Assembly (NCBI RefSeq): GCF_003382365.1
Contig: NZ_QTSU01000001.1
Span: 1,798,001 to 1,862,000, forward strand
Origin: Lysobacter silvisoli
GTDB taxonomy: Bacteria; Pseudomonadota; Gammaproteobacteria; Xanthomonadales; Xanthomonadaceae
Reading direction: 5' to 3'
DNA length: 64,000 bases
The notes under the pieces were generated by a model that was not told the DNA's origin, searched no databases, and worked only from the letters and a program-made list of their open reading frames with translations. The position numbers were made by a program, and so were the translations under genes. Of this stretch, positions 32,253 to 41,292 are shown one piece after another. Position 1 is the first letter of the stretch, and every line of letters begins with the position of its first letter.

Positions 32253-35200
32253 CTACAGCGCCGTGCGTACCGCCGAGCCGCCGGAGGCCGCCGCGTCGGC
32301 CGCGCGGCTCTGCTCGCGCGTCATCACCTCGACCTTGGGCTCCTTCCAGGGCCCGGTCACGCGGTAGGTCTTGGCGCCGATATTGCTCAGCGGCTTCTGC
32401 AGCACGGTGCCGGCCGCCGCGCCGATGGCCGCGCCAACCGGGCCGGCGGCGATCGCGCCCACCGCGGTCAGCAGGTTGCCGGTCTTGGGCCGCACTTCCA
32501 CGGTCTGGTCGTAGCTTTGCGCGCGCAGGTTGGTCGAACCGCGGATGTTGATGGCCGCGGCCGGGCCGTCGATCACCAGGTCGTCGCTGCGCGCGCTGCC
32601 GGCGCCGAAACGCACGTTGCCGGCGACCTTGTTGAAGGCGAAGCCCTTGGAGAAGAAGTCGCGGAAGTCCAGGGTCAGGCGGCGCGGCAGCTGGGCGATG
32701 CTGAGCAGGCCGATGACCCGGCCGGTGCCGGGTTCCACCTCGAGCAGACGGCCGTCGCGCGCGTCCAGGTGCAGGTTGCCTTCCATGGTGCCCAGCGCGA
32801 ACGCGGCCGGACTGCCCGGCCAGGCGGCGTCGAAGCGCACCTTGGCCTTGCCGCCGCCGACGCGCCCGCCGAAACCGAAGCCGTCCAGCAGCGCGCCGGC
32901 ATCGCCGGTGTCGATGGTCATCAGCAGGTGGGTGCGCGCGCTGGCGCCGCGCCCGGTCCAGTCGCCACTGAGATCGATGGCCTGTTTGTCGGCGCGGGTC
33001 TGGATCTGTTCGATGCGCATGCCCGTGGCGGTGGGCCGGGTGCGCACGCGCGCGCTGCCCATGCGCGCATCGCCCAGACGCAGGTCGGCGATGTCGATGG
33101 TCAGCGGCGGCACCTGCGACGGCGCGATGCCGTTGTCGACCGCGGCCGCGGCCGGCACGGCGATGCCGTTGGAGGTCGCGCTCGCTGCGGGCGCTGCGGT
33201 GGATGCGGCCGCTGCGGCCGGTGCCGCCGGCACGCGCCAATAAACCCGGTCGAAGCGCCCGGCGAGCGGCTCGCGGGTATCGGCCGCGATCAGTACCGCC
33301 CCTTGCAGCGACGGGCCTTCGGCGCGCACCGCCAGCGCGCCGCGCGGCGCCGGCGCGATCACCAGGCGGGTATCGGCGAACACACCGCCCAGCAGCTGCA
33401 GTTTCTGCGCGCTCACGTCGATGCGCTGCAGCGGCATGCCGCCGCCGTCGCGGTCGTCGCCGTGCGCCAGCGTTACCCATTCGATCGCATCCAGCGCGCC
33501 GACCTTGCCGGTGGCGATCAGGCCGTGCGCGGGCGGCGCCTCGTCCACGCGCGAGGCGCCCAGCACCACGCGCACGCCGGTGCGGCCGTTGCCGCTGCGC
33601 GCGCGCAGCGCCATCACGTTGCCGAAGCCCACGCGGATGTCGCCGCTGCCCACCGGCAACGGCGTTTCCACCGTGGTCGGCAGCACCGCGGCCGCGGGCT
33701 TGTGCAGCGGCGCGGGCAGGCTCAGCGCGGTGCCGGCCAGGTTGGAGCGCAGTTGCAGCAGGGTCGGCGCGCTGGCGCCGGGCGCCGAGCGCGGGATCGA
33801 GATGCCCACGGTCCAGTTGGAGCGGCCGTCGACATAGGGCTTGAGCCAGGCCATCTCGGGCGCGCGATCCAGCAAGGATTGCGCGCCGACGCTGGCGTCC
33901 ATTGCGGCCTCGAACACGTTGCCGCGGTCGCGCACGTAATCGCCGGCGCGCAGCGACAGCTTGCCGGCCTGGCCCTCGTGGCGCACGTCCAGGTCGTCGG
34001 CGCCGAAGCCGCCGCGCGCGTACTCGGCACGGCCACGCACGTCGTCGAAGGCGAGTTTCCAGCGCGCGTCGGCGAGCTTGGCGCCCTGCAGCTCCACCGC
34101 GCCTGAAATCGCGGTGACGCTGCCGCGGCGCAGCGGCAGGTTCATGTCGAAATCGACCCGGGCCGGGCCGCTGGCGGTGAGGTTGGCGAAGGTGTCGGCG
34201 TGCTGCTTCTGCAAGGGACTCTGGCGCAGCATGCTCAGCAGTTGCGCGGCATCGGACGCGGCCTGCGCGCGCACGGTCAGCGCGCCGTCGCGGTAGTGGT
34301 CGATGCCGGCCTGGATGTGCTGGATGCCCACGCCGCCCATCTTGGCGGTGCCGTCGACGCTGAAGCCGTCGGCGATGAAGGCCACGTCCGCATCCAGGTT
34401 TTCGGCCGCGGGCCAATCGGACTGGAACTTGACCACGGCCTGATGCAGTTTGGCGGTGGCTTCGAAACGGCCGTTGCGGTCGCGGAACGGCCAGTCGTCG
34501 AGGTCGCCGGAGACGATCGCGCGGCCACCGCGCACGCTGCCGCCCTGCAGCGCCGAGTCCAGCCATTTCACCACCGTCGGCGGCATCTGGTGACGGATCC
34601 AGAAGCCCTTGGCCGCGGGCACCGAGGCCTCGTCCAGATCGGCGGCGATGTCGATCCACGGCCGGCTGCCGTCGCCCTGCCACCACAGGCCACCGCGCGC
34701 ATGCGCGCCGTAACCCTCGCCCTTCACCGCCAGCGAGTGGGTGCCGATGCGCCAGCCCGCGCCTTCGCGCCAGCCGGCGACGGTGCCGTCCAGGTCGATG
34801 TTGTGGACCACGCCGAAACCGGCGGGCCAGTCGAAACGGAATTTGGAGGCCGGGTCCAGGCGCAGGCTGAAACCGTCGCCGTCGGCCTCGATGTCGCCAG
34901 CCAGGCCGCTCAGGCCCGGCGCGGTGCCGACCGCGGCGAAGCCCAGGCCGTCGATGCGCGCGCTGGCGCGCAGCGGGCCGTCGCGGCGGCCGCTGACCGC
35001 GATGCGCTGCAGCGACAGCTGCGGCTGGGTGTTGCGCAGCCAGCGGCGCAGGCCGGCCGGCACGCGATCGCTGAGCGCGGCCGCCTGCAGCAGCGGGCCG
35101 GCGTCGATGCGGTCGGCCAGCAACGCATAGCGTTCGCCGCCGGCCACGACCAGGCCGTCCATCACCTGCTCCTTAGGCGCGCCGCCGATGCGCAGGCGCG

Positions 35201-36146
35201 GCGCGTCCAGGCGCCAGCCGCCGCGGTCCAGGCGCCAGCGCGCGCGGGTTTCCACGCGTTCGAACGCGACCCGCGGCACGCTGCCGTCGGCCAGCGCGGC
35301 GCCGCGCAGCGCCACCCGGTCCAGCGCCGCGTCCACGGTGACCATGTCCACGCGATGACCGCGCAATTCGGCCCAGGCCTCGGCCCGGCCCTGCCCGCTT
35401 TCGGCGCCGATGCCGGCCACCTGCAGCAAGGCGGTCCAGGCGCTGAGGTCGGCGCGGCGCGCGCCGGCGTAGGCGCGGCCGTCGCCGCGCTTGCGGTCGA
35501 AATCCAGGGCCGCGTCCAGCGGCGAGGTCGGCGCGCCGGCCACGCCGGTGCCGGGCCAGGCGCGCAGGCCCGCGCGCACGCGGTCGCCGTCCACGCGCAG
35601 GCGCAGGTTGATGCGCGGGATGCGCGCGTCCACGCCCAGCTTGGGCGCGATCACCGCGAGCTTGCCGTCGATGACCTGCAACTCGCCCAAGCCTTCCAGC
35701 GCCGACAGCGGATCGCGCGCGGGTTGCTCCTGGCCCGGCAGTCCGCGCACTTTCCAGCGGCCGTCGTCGGCGCGCTCCAGGGTCAGGTCCAGGCCGCGCA
35801 GGCGCAGCTCGGAAAACGAATGCCCGGGCAGCAGGCCGGCGTAGATCGACACCAGCATCTCGGTGTCGCCGACCACGAAGGCTTGCGCGCCCTCGCCCAC
35901 GCGCAGGTTGTCCAGGCGCAGCAGCGGACCGCGCCGGGTCCATTGCGTTTCCACCTTGTCGAACGCGACCGGCCGCCCCGCGCGCTGGCTCAACCAGGCG
36001 GCGATGCGCTCGGGATTGCGCTCGGCCATGGGCAGCACCTGGCTGGCCACGCCCAGCGCGACCGCCAGCAGCACCAGCAGCACCGCGCCGGAATAGGCGA
36101 CGGTGCGGCGGGCGAAACGCAGGCGGCGGCGCAGCGGGGTCGGCAT
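32253..36146 (-). CDS. yhdP: YhdP family AsmA-like envelope protein
   Basis: A 1297-residue inner-membrane-anchored periplasmic protein of the YhdP/TamB/AsmA superfamily, implicated in moving phospholipids to the outer membrane. One N-terminal helix (about residues 17-37, VAYSGAVLLVLLAVALGVAS) is followed by a long repetitive beta-rich region. A C-terminal DUF3971/AsmA-like part contains GNVRFGAGSARSDDLVIDGP and GPWKEPKVEVM. The ATG at 36146 is chosen because the upstream ATG at 36236 lies across a palindromic repeat. Placed downstream of rng, as is common in gammaproteobacteria. Confidence 0.9.
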   Translation of the reverse strand: MPTPLRRRLRFARRTVAYSGAVLLVLLAVALGVASQVLPMAERNPERIAAWLSQRAGRPVAFDKVETQWTRRGPLLRLDNLRVGEGAQAFVVGDTEMLVSIYAGLLPGHSFSELRLRGLDLTLERADDGRWKVRGLPGQEQPARDPLSALEGLGELQVIDGKLAVIAPKLGVDARIPRINLRLRVDGDRVRAGLRAWPGTGVAGAPTSPLDAALDFDRKRGDGRAYAGARRADLSAWTALLQVAGIGAESGQGRAEAWAELRGHRVDMVTVDAALDRVALRGAALADGSVPRVAFERVETRARWRLDRGGWRLDAPRLRIGGAPKEQVMDGLVVAGGERYALLADRIDAGPLLQAAALSDRVPAGLRRWLRNTQPQLSLQRIAVSGRRDGPLRASARIDGLGFAAVGTAPGLSGLAGDIEADGDGFSLRLDPASKFRFDWPAGFGVVHNIDLDGTVAGWREGAGWRIGTHSLAVKGEGYGAHARGGLWWQGDGSRPWIDIAADLDEASVPAAKGFWIRHQMPPTVVKWLDSALQGGSVRGGRAIVSGDLDDWPFRDRNGRFEATAKLHQAVVKFQSDWPAAENLDADVAFIADGFSVDGTAKMGGVGIQHIQAGIDHYRDGALTVRAQAASDAAQLLSMLRQSPLQKQHADTFANLTASGPARVDFDMNLPLRRGSVTAISGAVELQGAKLADARWKLAFDDVRGRAEYARGGFGADDLDVRHEGQAGKLSLRAGDYVRDRGNVFEAAMDASVGAQSLLDRAPEMAWLKPYVDGRSNWTVGISIPRSAPGASAPTLLQLRSNLAGTALSLPAPLHKPAAAVLPTTVETPLPVGSGDIRVGFGNVMALRARSGNGRTGVRVVLGASRVDEAPPAHGLIATGKVGALDAIEWVTLAHGDDRDGGGMPLQRIDVSAQKLQLLGGVFADTRLVIAPAPRGALAVRAEGPSLQGAVLIAADTREPLAGRFDRVYWRVPAAPAAAAASTAAPAASATSNGIAVPAAAAVDNGIAPSQVPPLTIDIADLRLGDARMGSARVRTRPTATGMRIEQIQTRADKQAIDLSGDWTGRGASARTHLLMTIDTGDAGALLDGFGFGGRVGGGKAKVRFDAAWPGSPAAFALGTMEGNLHLDARDGRLLEVEPGTGRVIGLLSIAQLPRRLTLDFRDFFSKGFAFNKVAGNVRFGAGSARSDDLVIDGPAAAINIRGSTNLRAQSYDQTVEVRPKTGNLLTAVGAIAAGPVGAAIGAAAGTVLQKPLSNIGAKTYRVTGPWKEPKVEVMTREQSRAADAAASGGSAVRTAL

Positions 36147-36167
36147 CGGCCTACAGCGCGCACGGCT

Positions 36168-36297
36168 CCCTCTCCCGCTTGCGGGAGAGGGTTGGGGTGA
36201 GGGCGCGCGGGGTAGCGGGTTGCGGCGCACGCTCACTGGCGCGCGCCCTCATCCGGCCCTGCGGGCCACCTCCTCCCGCTAGCGGGAGAAGGGGCGT
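36168..36297. repeat. CCCTCTCCCGC palindrome pair, diverged
   Basis: CCCTCTCCCGCTTGCGGGAG at 36168 followed by TTGGGGTGAGGG, and a variant CTCCCGCTAGCGGGAG near 36274. This is the first module of the composite repeat without the downstream hairpins, filling the rng-yhdP gap. Confidence 0.65.
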
Positions 36298-36313
36298 TAC
36301 GAACAGCGTGTTT

Positions 36314-37801
36314 TTAAAGCAGCACGACATCGAACTGCTCCTGCGCATACTGATCGTCGGCCTGGAAGCGGATCGACTTGCCCAGGAACTCCTCCAGCTC
36401 CGCCACCGCCGCCGATTCCTCGTCGGTGATGCGCGCCACCACCTTGGGCGAGGCGATCACCAGCAGCCGCTGCGCGTCGAACTGGCGCACCTGCCGGACC
36501 ACGTCGCGGAAGATTTCGTAGGTCACCGTTTCCGGCGTCTTCAGGGTGCCACGGCCGCCGCATTCGTGGCAGGGCTCGCTGAGCTGGCGCTCCAGGCTTT
36601 CGGTGGTGCGCTTGCGGGTCATCTCGACCAGGCCCAGCGGCGAGAACTCGTACACCGTGGTCTTGGCGTGGTCGCGCGCCAGCGATTTCTCCAGCTGCCG
36701 CAGCACCTGGCGCTTGTGCTCGGCGTCGGTCATGTCGATGAAGTCGATGATGATGATCCCGCCCAGATTGCGCAGCCGCAGCTGCCGGGCCACCGACTGC
36801 GCCGCTTCCAGGTTGGTCCGGTAAACGGTCTCCTCCAGGTTGCGTTGACCCAGGAACGAGCCGGTGTTGATGTCCACCGTGGTCATCGCCTCGGTCTGGT
36901 CGATCACCAGATACCCGCCGGACTTCAGCGGCACCTGCTTGTCCAGCGCGCGCTGGATCTCGTCCTCCACCCCGTACAGGTCGAAGATCGGCCGCGCGCC
37001 GGTGTAATGCTCGATTTTTTCGTCCAGGCCCGGCATGTACTGCGCGGCGAACACGCGCAGGCGCTCGCAGGTTTCGCGCGAGTCCACCTTGACCTTCTCC
37101 ACGTCGCGGCGCATCAGGTCGCGCACCGCGCGCAGCGGCAGGCTCAGGTCCTCGTACACGCGCTCGCCCACGCGCGAGCTTTGCGACTTCTCGGCGATCA
37201 GCGCCCAGGCGCGGCTCAGGTAGGCCACGTCCTCGGCCAGGGCCTCGGCCGGCTGGCCTTCGGCGTTGGTGCGCACGATGTAGCCGTGCGATTCGCCCGC
37301 CGGCGCCAGCGCGGTCACGTGCGCCTTCAGACGCTGGCGCTCGGCCTCGTCCTCGATCCGCGCCGACACGCCGACCACGCGCGTGCGCGGCAGCAGCACC
37401 AGGTAGCGCGAGGGAATGCTGAGCTGGGTGGTCAGGCGCGCGCCCTTGCTGCCGATCGGGTCCTTGACCACCTGGACGATGATCTCCTGCCCCTCGCGCA
37501 GCAGTTCGGCGATCGGCCGGGTCGGCGTGGGCGGCAGCGGCGCTTCGTCGCCCTCGCCTTCGCTGACCGGCGCCGGCTTGACGATGTCGGCCGCGTGCAG
37601 GAACGCCGCGCGCTCCAGGCCGATCTCGACGAAGGCGGCCTGCATGCCGGGCATCACCCGCTGCACCTTGCCCTTGTAGATGTTGCCGACCACACCGCGG
37701 CGCCAGCCGCGTTCGATGTGCAGCTCCTGCAGCATGCCGTTCTCGACCACGGCGACGCGGGTTTCGCGTGGGGTCACGTTGACGAGGATTTCTTCGGTCA
37801 T
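36314..37801 (-). CDS. rng: Ribonuclease G
   Basis: A 495-residue endoribonuclease maturing 16S rRNA 5' ends and degrading some mRNAs. An S1-like RNA-binding domain spans about residues 38-125 (GNIYKGKVQRVMPGMQAAFV). The catalytic metal site sits in GGIIIIDFIDMTDAEHKRQV. The zinc-link is CHECGGRGT rather than the more usual CPxC form but keeps both Cys. There is no long RNase E-type C-terminal scaffold, so this is RNase G. maf lies 81 nt upstream, yhdP 167 nt downstream, all on the minus strand. Confidence 0.96.
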   Translation of the reverse strand: MTEEILVNVTPRETRVAVVENGMLQELHIERGWRRGVVGNIYKGKVQRVMPGMQAAFVEIGLERAAFLHAADIVKPAPVSEGEGDEAPLPPTPTRPIAELLREGQEIIVQVVKDPIGSKGARLTTQLSIPSRYLVLLPRTRVVGVSARIEDEAERQRLKAHVTALAPAGESHGYIVRTNAEGQPAEALAEDVAYLSRAWALIAEKSQSSRVGERVYEDLSLPLRAVRDLMRRDVEKVKVDSRETCERLRVFAAQYMPGLDEKIEHYTGARPIFDLYGVEDEIQRALDKQVPLKSGGYLVIDQTEAMTTVDINTGSFLGQRNLEETVYRTNLEAAQSVARQLRLRNLGGIIIIDFIDMTDAEHKRQVLRQLEKSLARDHAKTTVYEFSPLGLVEMTRKRTTESLERQLSEPCHECGGRGTLKTPETVTYEIFRDVVRQVRQFDAQRLLVIASPKVVARITDEESAAVAELEEFLGKSIRFQADDQYAQEQFDVVLL

Positions 37802-37882
37802 GGCCTGCGGTGCGGCGCGCGGCCGCCAACGGAAAGGGAGGAGACTGACAGGAGCTGGGGCGCGGCCACCGCCGCGCGACGG

Positions 37883-38464
37883 TCACGCATCCAGACCGGC
37901 CTCGCGCAGCAGGCGCGCGGTCTCGTGCAGGGGCAGGCCCATGACCCCGGAATAGCTGCCTTCCAGCCGGCTCACGAAGGCCTCGGCGCGACCCTGGATG
38001 GCGTAGGCGCCGGCCTTGCCCTGCCACTCGCCGCCGGCCAGGTAGGCCTGGATGCGGGCCTCCTCCAGCGCGGTGAAGGTCACCTCGGACACCGACACGG
38101 CCATGCTTTCGCGCGCCGGGGACACCAGCGACACCACCGAGATCACCCGGTGCCGGCGCCCGGACAGGCGCCGCAGCATGTCGCCGGCGTCGGCCTCGTC
38201 GCGCGGCTTGCCGAACACCTCGTCGTCCAGCACCACCTCGGTGTCGGCGCCCAGCACCAGCGCGCTGGGGTTGCCGATCACGCTCAGCAGGCCGGCGCCG
38301 GCCTTCTCGCGGGCGACCCGGCGCACGTATTCTTCGGCCGGTTCGCCCGGCTGGCGCTGTTCCGGTATGTCCAGGTCCAGTACCCCGAACGGCAGGCCCA
38401 GACGGGTCAGCAATTCGTGCCGGCGCGGCGATTTGGAGGCGAGGTAGAGCATCGGCGAAAGCAT
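37883..38464 (-). CDS. maf: Maf-family nucleotide pyrophosphatase
   Basis: A 193-residue house-cleaning NTPase that hydrolyses non-canonical or pyrimidine nucleoside triphosphates (YhdE type). Motifs: [16 protein letters not shown] at the N-terminus, [18 protein letters not shown], and [20 protein letters not shown]. The first ATG at 38464 is used; a second at 38452 is possible. It heads the maf-rng-yhdP-tldD series. Confidence 0.95.
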   Translation of the reverse strand: MLSPMLYLASKSPRRHELLTRLGLPFGVLDLDIPEQRQPGEPAEEYVRRVAREKAGAGLLSVIGNPSALVLGADTEVVLDDEVFGKPRDEADAGDMLRRLSGRRHRVISVVSLVSPARESMAVSVSEVTFTALEEARIQAYLAGGEWQGKAGAYAIQGRAEAFVSRLEGSYSGVMGLPLHETARLLREAGLDA

Positions 38465-38576
38465 AACCCGCGCTGACTGAGCGCCGGCCTACACGCCGCG
38501 CCGCAACCCCGCCCTGGATCACGGTTCGTTCACCGGAACGGCAACACCCTAACCCCCATCGCTACAGGAGTTGAAC

Positions 38577-39359
38577 ATGCTCTCGCCAAGCCGGCCCGCC
38601 CCCCTGTCCACCCGCCGCTCCGTCCTGCGCCCGCTGGTGCTGGCCGTCACCCTCGCCTTCGGAACCGCCGCCGCCATGACCGCCACCGCCCAGACCAGCC
38701 CGGCCTACGTGGCCACCGACGGCACCCTGCTCTCGGTCTCGGCCCAGGCCGAGGTCAAGCGCGTGCCCGACATCGCCACCGTGTCCACCGGCGTGGTCAC
38801 CCAGGCCACCGACGCCAATGCCGCCATGCGCGCCAACGCCGACCAGATGGCCAAGGTGGTGGCCGCGATCAAGGCCGCCGGCATCGCCGAGCGCGACATC
38901 CAGACCAGCGGCATCAACCTCAACCCCCAGTACCGCTACGCCGAGAACCAGCCGCCGCAAATCACCGGCTACCAGGCCAGCAACAACGTCAACGTGGTGA
39001 TCCGCGATATCGCCAAGGTCGGCAAGATCCTCGACGCCCTGGTCGCCACCGGCGCCAACCAGATCAACGGCCCGACCTTCGACATCGACGAGAAGATCAA
39101 GGAAGTGGCCTACGACGAGGCCCGCCAGGCCGCGGTGGCCAAGGCGCAGGCGCGCGCGGAGATGTACGCCAAGACCCTGGGCCTGAAGGTGCGCCGCATC
39201 GTCAGCGTCAGCGAGGGCGGCCGCTTCAACCCGCCCATGCCGGTGCCGATGATGGCCATGCGCATGGAGAAGGCCGGCGCCGCCGCCGACACCTCGGTCT
39301 CGCCGGGCGAAAGCGCGCTGTCGATCGACCTGGACGTGGTGTTCGAGCTGGGCAAGTGA
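38577..39359 (+). CDS. SIMPL domain (DUF541) periplasmic protein
   Basis: A 260-residue exported protein of the SIMPL/YggE family. An N-terminal signal sequence is visible (VLRPLVLAVTLAFGTAAAMT, ending near TATAQ). The SIMPL domain includes VSAQAEVKRVPDIATVSTGV, then DIQTSGINLNPQY and GYQASNNVNVVIRD. YggE relatives are linked to oxidative-stress tolerance, but the mechanism is unknown. ATG at 38577 has AGGAG six nt upstream. The next small gene overlaps its stop (TGATG shared at 39357-39361). Confidence 0.9.
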   Translation: MLSPSRPAPLSTRRSVLRPLVLAVTLAFGTAAAMTATAQTSPAYVATDGTLLSVSAQAEVKRVPDIATVSTGVVTQATDANAAMRANADQMAKVVAAIKAAGIAERDIQTSGINLNPQYRYAENQPPQITGYQASNNVNVVIRDIAKVGKILDALVATGANQINGPTFDIDEKIKEVAYDEARQAAVAKAQARAEMYAKTLGLKVRRIVSVSEGGRFNPPMPVPMMAMRMEKAGAAADTSVSPGESALSIDLDVVFELGK

Positions 39360-39529
39360 TGAGCGCCCCCCGCGTCCCCGACCCGCGCCGCCCGGACCCC
39401 GGCTATTCCGAGCCGGAGCCGCGCAACCCGGACGACGCGCGCCAGCCGCATCCCAAGCGGCCGCCCAATCCCGACGAGGGCGGGCTGGAGCGCGAACCGG
39501 AGACGGATCCGGACCCGGCGGACGAGTGA
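39359..39529 (+). CDS. 56-residue Pro/Asp/Glu-rich small protein
   Basis: ATG at 39359 shares its A with the SIMPL gene stop. The reading frame of 56 codons ends at TGA 39527 and is followed 16 nt later by a strong terminator. The product is very acidic, about a quarter proline, with no hydrophobic segment (MSAPRVPDPRRPDPGYSEPE start). The TGATG overlap and the terminator directly after it argue for a real gene in one operon with the SIMPL protein. Function unknown; intrinsically disordered by composition. Confidence 0.6.
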   Translation: MSAPRVPDPRRPDPGYSEPEPRNPDDARQPHPKRPPNPDEGGLEREPETDPDPADE

Positions 39530-39545
39530 GCCGGTAGCTGTGTGG

Positions 39546-39574
39546 AAGGCCCGCATTCGCGGGCCTTCTTTTTT
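39546..39574 (+). terminator. Rho-independent terminator after the SIMPL operon
   Basis: Arm AAGGCCCGC, loop ATTC, arm GCGGGCCTT, then CTTTTTT. 16 nt past the small-protein stop. Confidence 0.9.
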
Positions 39575-39594
39575 GGGCGCGGCCAAGAGCAAAA

Positions 39595-39715
39595 GCAAAT
39601 CCCCCTAACCCCCCTTTTTCAAAGGGGGAACCAAGCGGCTTTCGAAGGGATACATACGCTCGCCCCTTTGCACTGCAGTTCCCCCTTTGAAAAAGGGGAC
39701 TAGGGGGGATTTGCT
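39595..39715. repeat. 115-bp TCCCCCT inverted-repeat element, copy left of tonB
   Basis: Ends AAATCCCCCTAACCCCC at the left and TAGGGGGGATTT at the right, with inner arms (CTTTTTCAAAGGGGGAAC and GTTCCCCCTTTGAAAAAGG). The middle (CCAAGCGGCTTTCGAAGGG) is nearly identical, in inverted orientation, to the copy at 40555. No coding capacity; MITE-like in form. Confidence 0.8.
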
Positions 39716-39812
39716 CTTACCCGCAGAGCACCGAAAAAAATTTCTCGGCGCCTAACCCCACCCGCGATCCGGGCACGTTTGCATTCGTGCAGACCACTCC
39801 AGGAGAGCTTCC

Positions 39813-40481
39813 ATGGCGCACGCGATCCCGCACCCCGAACGCCCGCAGCTGGACTACAACCGCATCGCCGGCAATGCCGGAGCGATCGCGGTCAACGCCG
39901 TGCTGCTGATGCTGCTGTTGGTGCCGCTGTCGGCGCCGCATCTGATCGAAAAGCCCGAAGAGATCATCACCAACGTGTTCGAGCTGGAACGGCCCAAGAA
40001 GAAGGAGCCCGACCCCATCGTCGAACGCAAGATCGAAAAGGTCACCAAGCCGCAGCCGAGCATCACGCCCAAGCCGGTGCTGGTGGAAACGCCGCCGCAG
40101 CCGGTCGTCGATCCGATCGAAACCGACAGCATCTACGTGCCTGAATCGCCGCCGCAGCCGGAGACCTTCGCCAGCAACACCATCGGCCGAGGCGAGGTGC
40201 TGATGGGCGCGACCTTGCAGGTGATCAACAACCCGCCGCCCAGCTATCCGGGCGAGGCGGTGCGCAACGGCCTGACCGGCACGGTGATGCTGGAAATCCT
40301 GGTCGGCGTGGACGGCAAGCCGCTGGAAGTCAGCGTGGTCAAGAGCAGCGGCCACCGCGTGCTGGACCAGGCGGCCAAGCGCGTGGTGCTGTCGCGCTGG
40401 ACCTTCCAGCCGGCGCTGGAGAACGGCCAGCCGGTGCAGGCGCGCGGCCGGGTGCCGATCGAGTTCACCCTGGACCGTTGA
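39813..40481 (+). CDS. Energy transducer TonB
   Basis: A 222-residue TonB-family protein that couples the proton-motive force to outer-membrane receptors. One N-terminal membrane helix (about residues 22-42, AGAIAVNAVLLMLLLVPLS). A periplasmic stretch rich in Pro, Lys and Glu follows (ERPKKKEPDPIVERK). The C-terminal TonB domain is at about 140-222 (SYPGEAVRNGLTGTVMLEIL, then RWTFQPALENGQPV). AGGAG lies 7 nt before the ATG. No exbB or exbD is adjacent. The gene is bracketed by two inverted copies of a 115-bp repeat and has its own terminator. Confidence 0.93.
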   Translation: MAHAIPHPERPQLDYNRIAGNAGAIAVNAVLLMLLLVPLSAPHLIEKPEEIITNVFELERPKKKEPDPIVERKIEKVTKPQPSITPKPVLVETPPQPVVDPIETDSIYVPESPPQPETFASNTIGRGEVLMGATLQVINNPPPSYPGEAVRNGLTGTVMLEILVGVDGKPLEVSVVKSSGHRVLDQAAKRVVLSRWTFQPALENGQPVQARGRVPIEFTLDR

Positions 40482-40499
40482 GAGACCCTTGGCGAGGGG

Positions 40500-40535
40500 G
40501 CGGCCCGTGCCGGTAAGGGCGGGCCGCTTTTTTTT
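40500..40535 (+). terminator. Rho-independent terminator of tonB
   Basis: Arm GCGGCCCG, 12-nt loop, arm CGGGCCGC, then eight T. It begins 19 nt after the tonB stop. Confidence 0.9.
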
Positions 40536-40554
40536 GGGCTAAGCGAAAGCAAAA

Positions 40555-40671
40555 GCAAATCCCCCTAACCCCCTCTACAAAGGGGGGAACAGCAGTGCGA
40601 AGGGGCGAGCGTACGCATCCCTTCGAAAGCCGCTTGGTTCCCCCTTTGTAGAGGGGGCTAGGGGGATTTGC
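40555..40671. repeat. 115-bp TCCCCCT inverted-repeat element, copy right of tonB
   Basis: Same element as 39595-39715 in inverted orientation: the middle reads CCCTTCGAAAGCCGCTTGG. Its inner arms are CTCTACAAAGGGG and CCCCTTTGTAGAG, different from the left copy yet still complementary. Confidence 0.8.
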
Positions 40672-40679
40672 CTTTGCCG

Positions 40680-41150
40680 TCACGCCCGGTGATACGGATG
40701 ATTGGCCAGCAACGCAGCCGCCCGATACAACTGCTCGGCCGCCACCAGCCGCACCAGCATGTGCGGCAGCGTCAGCGGCCCCAGCGACCAGGTCTCGTCG
40801 GCGCGCGCCAGCACCTCCGGCGCATGCCCTTCCGGCCCGCCGATCAGGAACGCCAGGTCCCGGCCCTGCCCGCGCCAGTGCTCCAGCCGCTGCGCCAGCT
40901 GCTCGGAACTCCACGGCTTGCCGCGCCCGTCCAACGCGACCACGCAGGCGTTGCGCGGCAGTGCCGCGAGCACGCGCGCGCCCTCGTCCGCGGTCGCGCG
41001 CACGGCGTCGCGGCCCTTGCCGCGCAGGCCCGGCTCCACTTCCACCAATTCCAGCGGCAGCCAGTGCGAGAGCCGTTTCTGGTACTCGGCATAGCCCTCG
41101 GCCACCCAGCGCGGGGCGCGTTCGCCCACGGCGATCAGTTTCGCTTTCAT
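40680..41150 (-). CDS. rlmH: 23S rRNA (pseudouridine1915-N3)-methyltransferase
   Basis: A 156-residue SPOUT-fold methyltransferase acting on assembled 70S ribosomes. The SAM-binding knot is clear in FLIGGPEGHAPEVLARAD and SLGPLTLPHMLVRLVAAEQL. The N-terminal MKAKLIAVGERAPRWVAEGY is typical. Its usual partner rsfS lies upstream at 43167, but here an unrelated Tat-exported gene on the other strand separates them. Confidence 0.97.
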   Translation of the reverse strand: MKAKLIAVGERAPRWVAEGYAEYQKRLSHWLPLELVEVEPGLRGKGRDAVRATADEGARVLAALPRNACVVALDGRGKPWSSEQLAQRLEHWRGQGRDLAFLIGGPEGHAPEVLARADETWSLGPLTLPHMLVRLVAAEQLYRAAALLANHPYHRA

Positions 41151-41292
41151 CGCGCCATGGTAACGGGCTGTGACGCGCGCACGGCGCGAACGCCGTCTGC
41201 GTCGCGTTAAGGCGCGATGACATGGCGGCGTCATAGAACCGTTACCGCGGCGACCTAGCGTGCAGGTTCCCCCAGCCAGCAGGAGCCGCACC

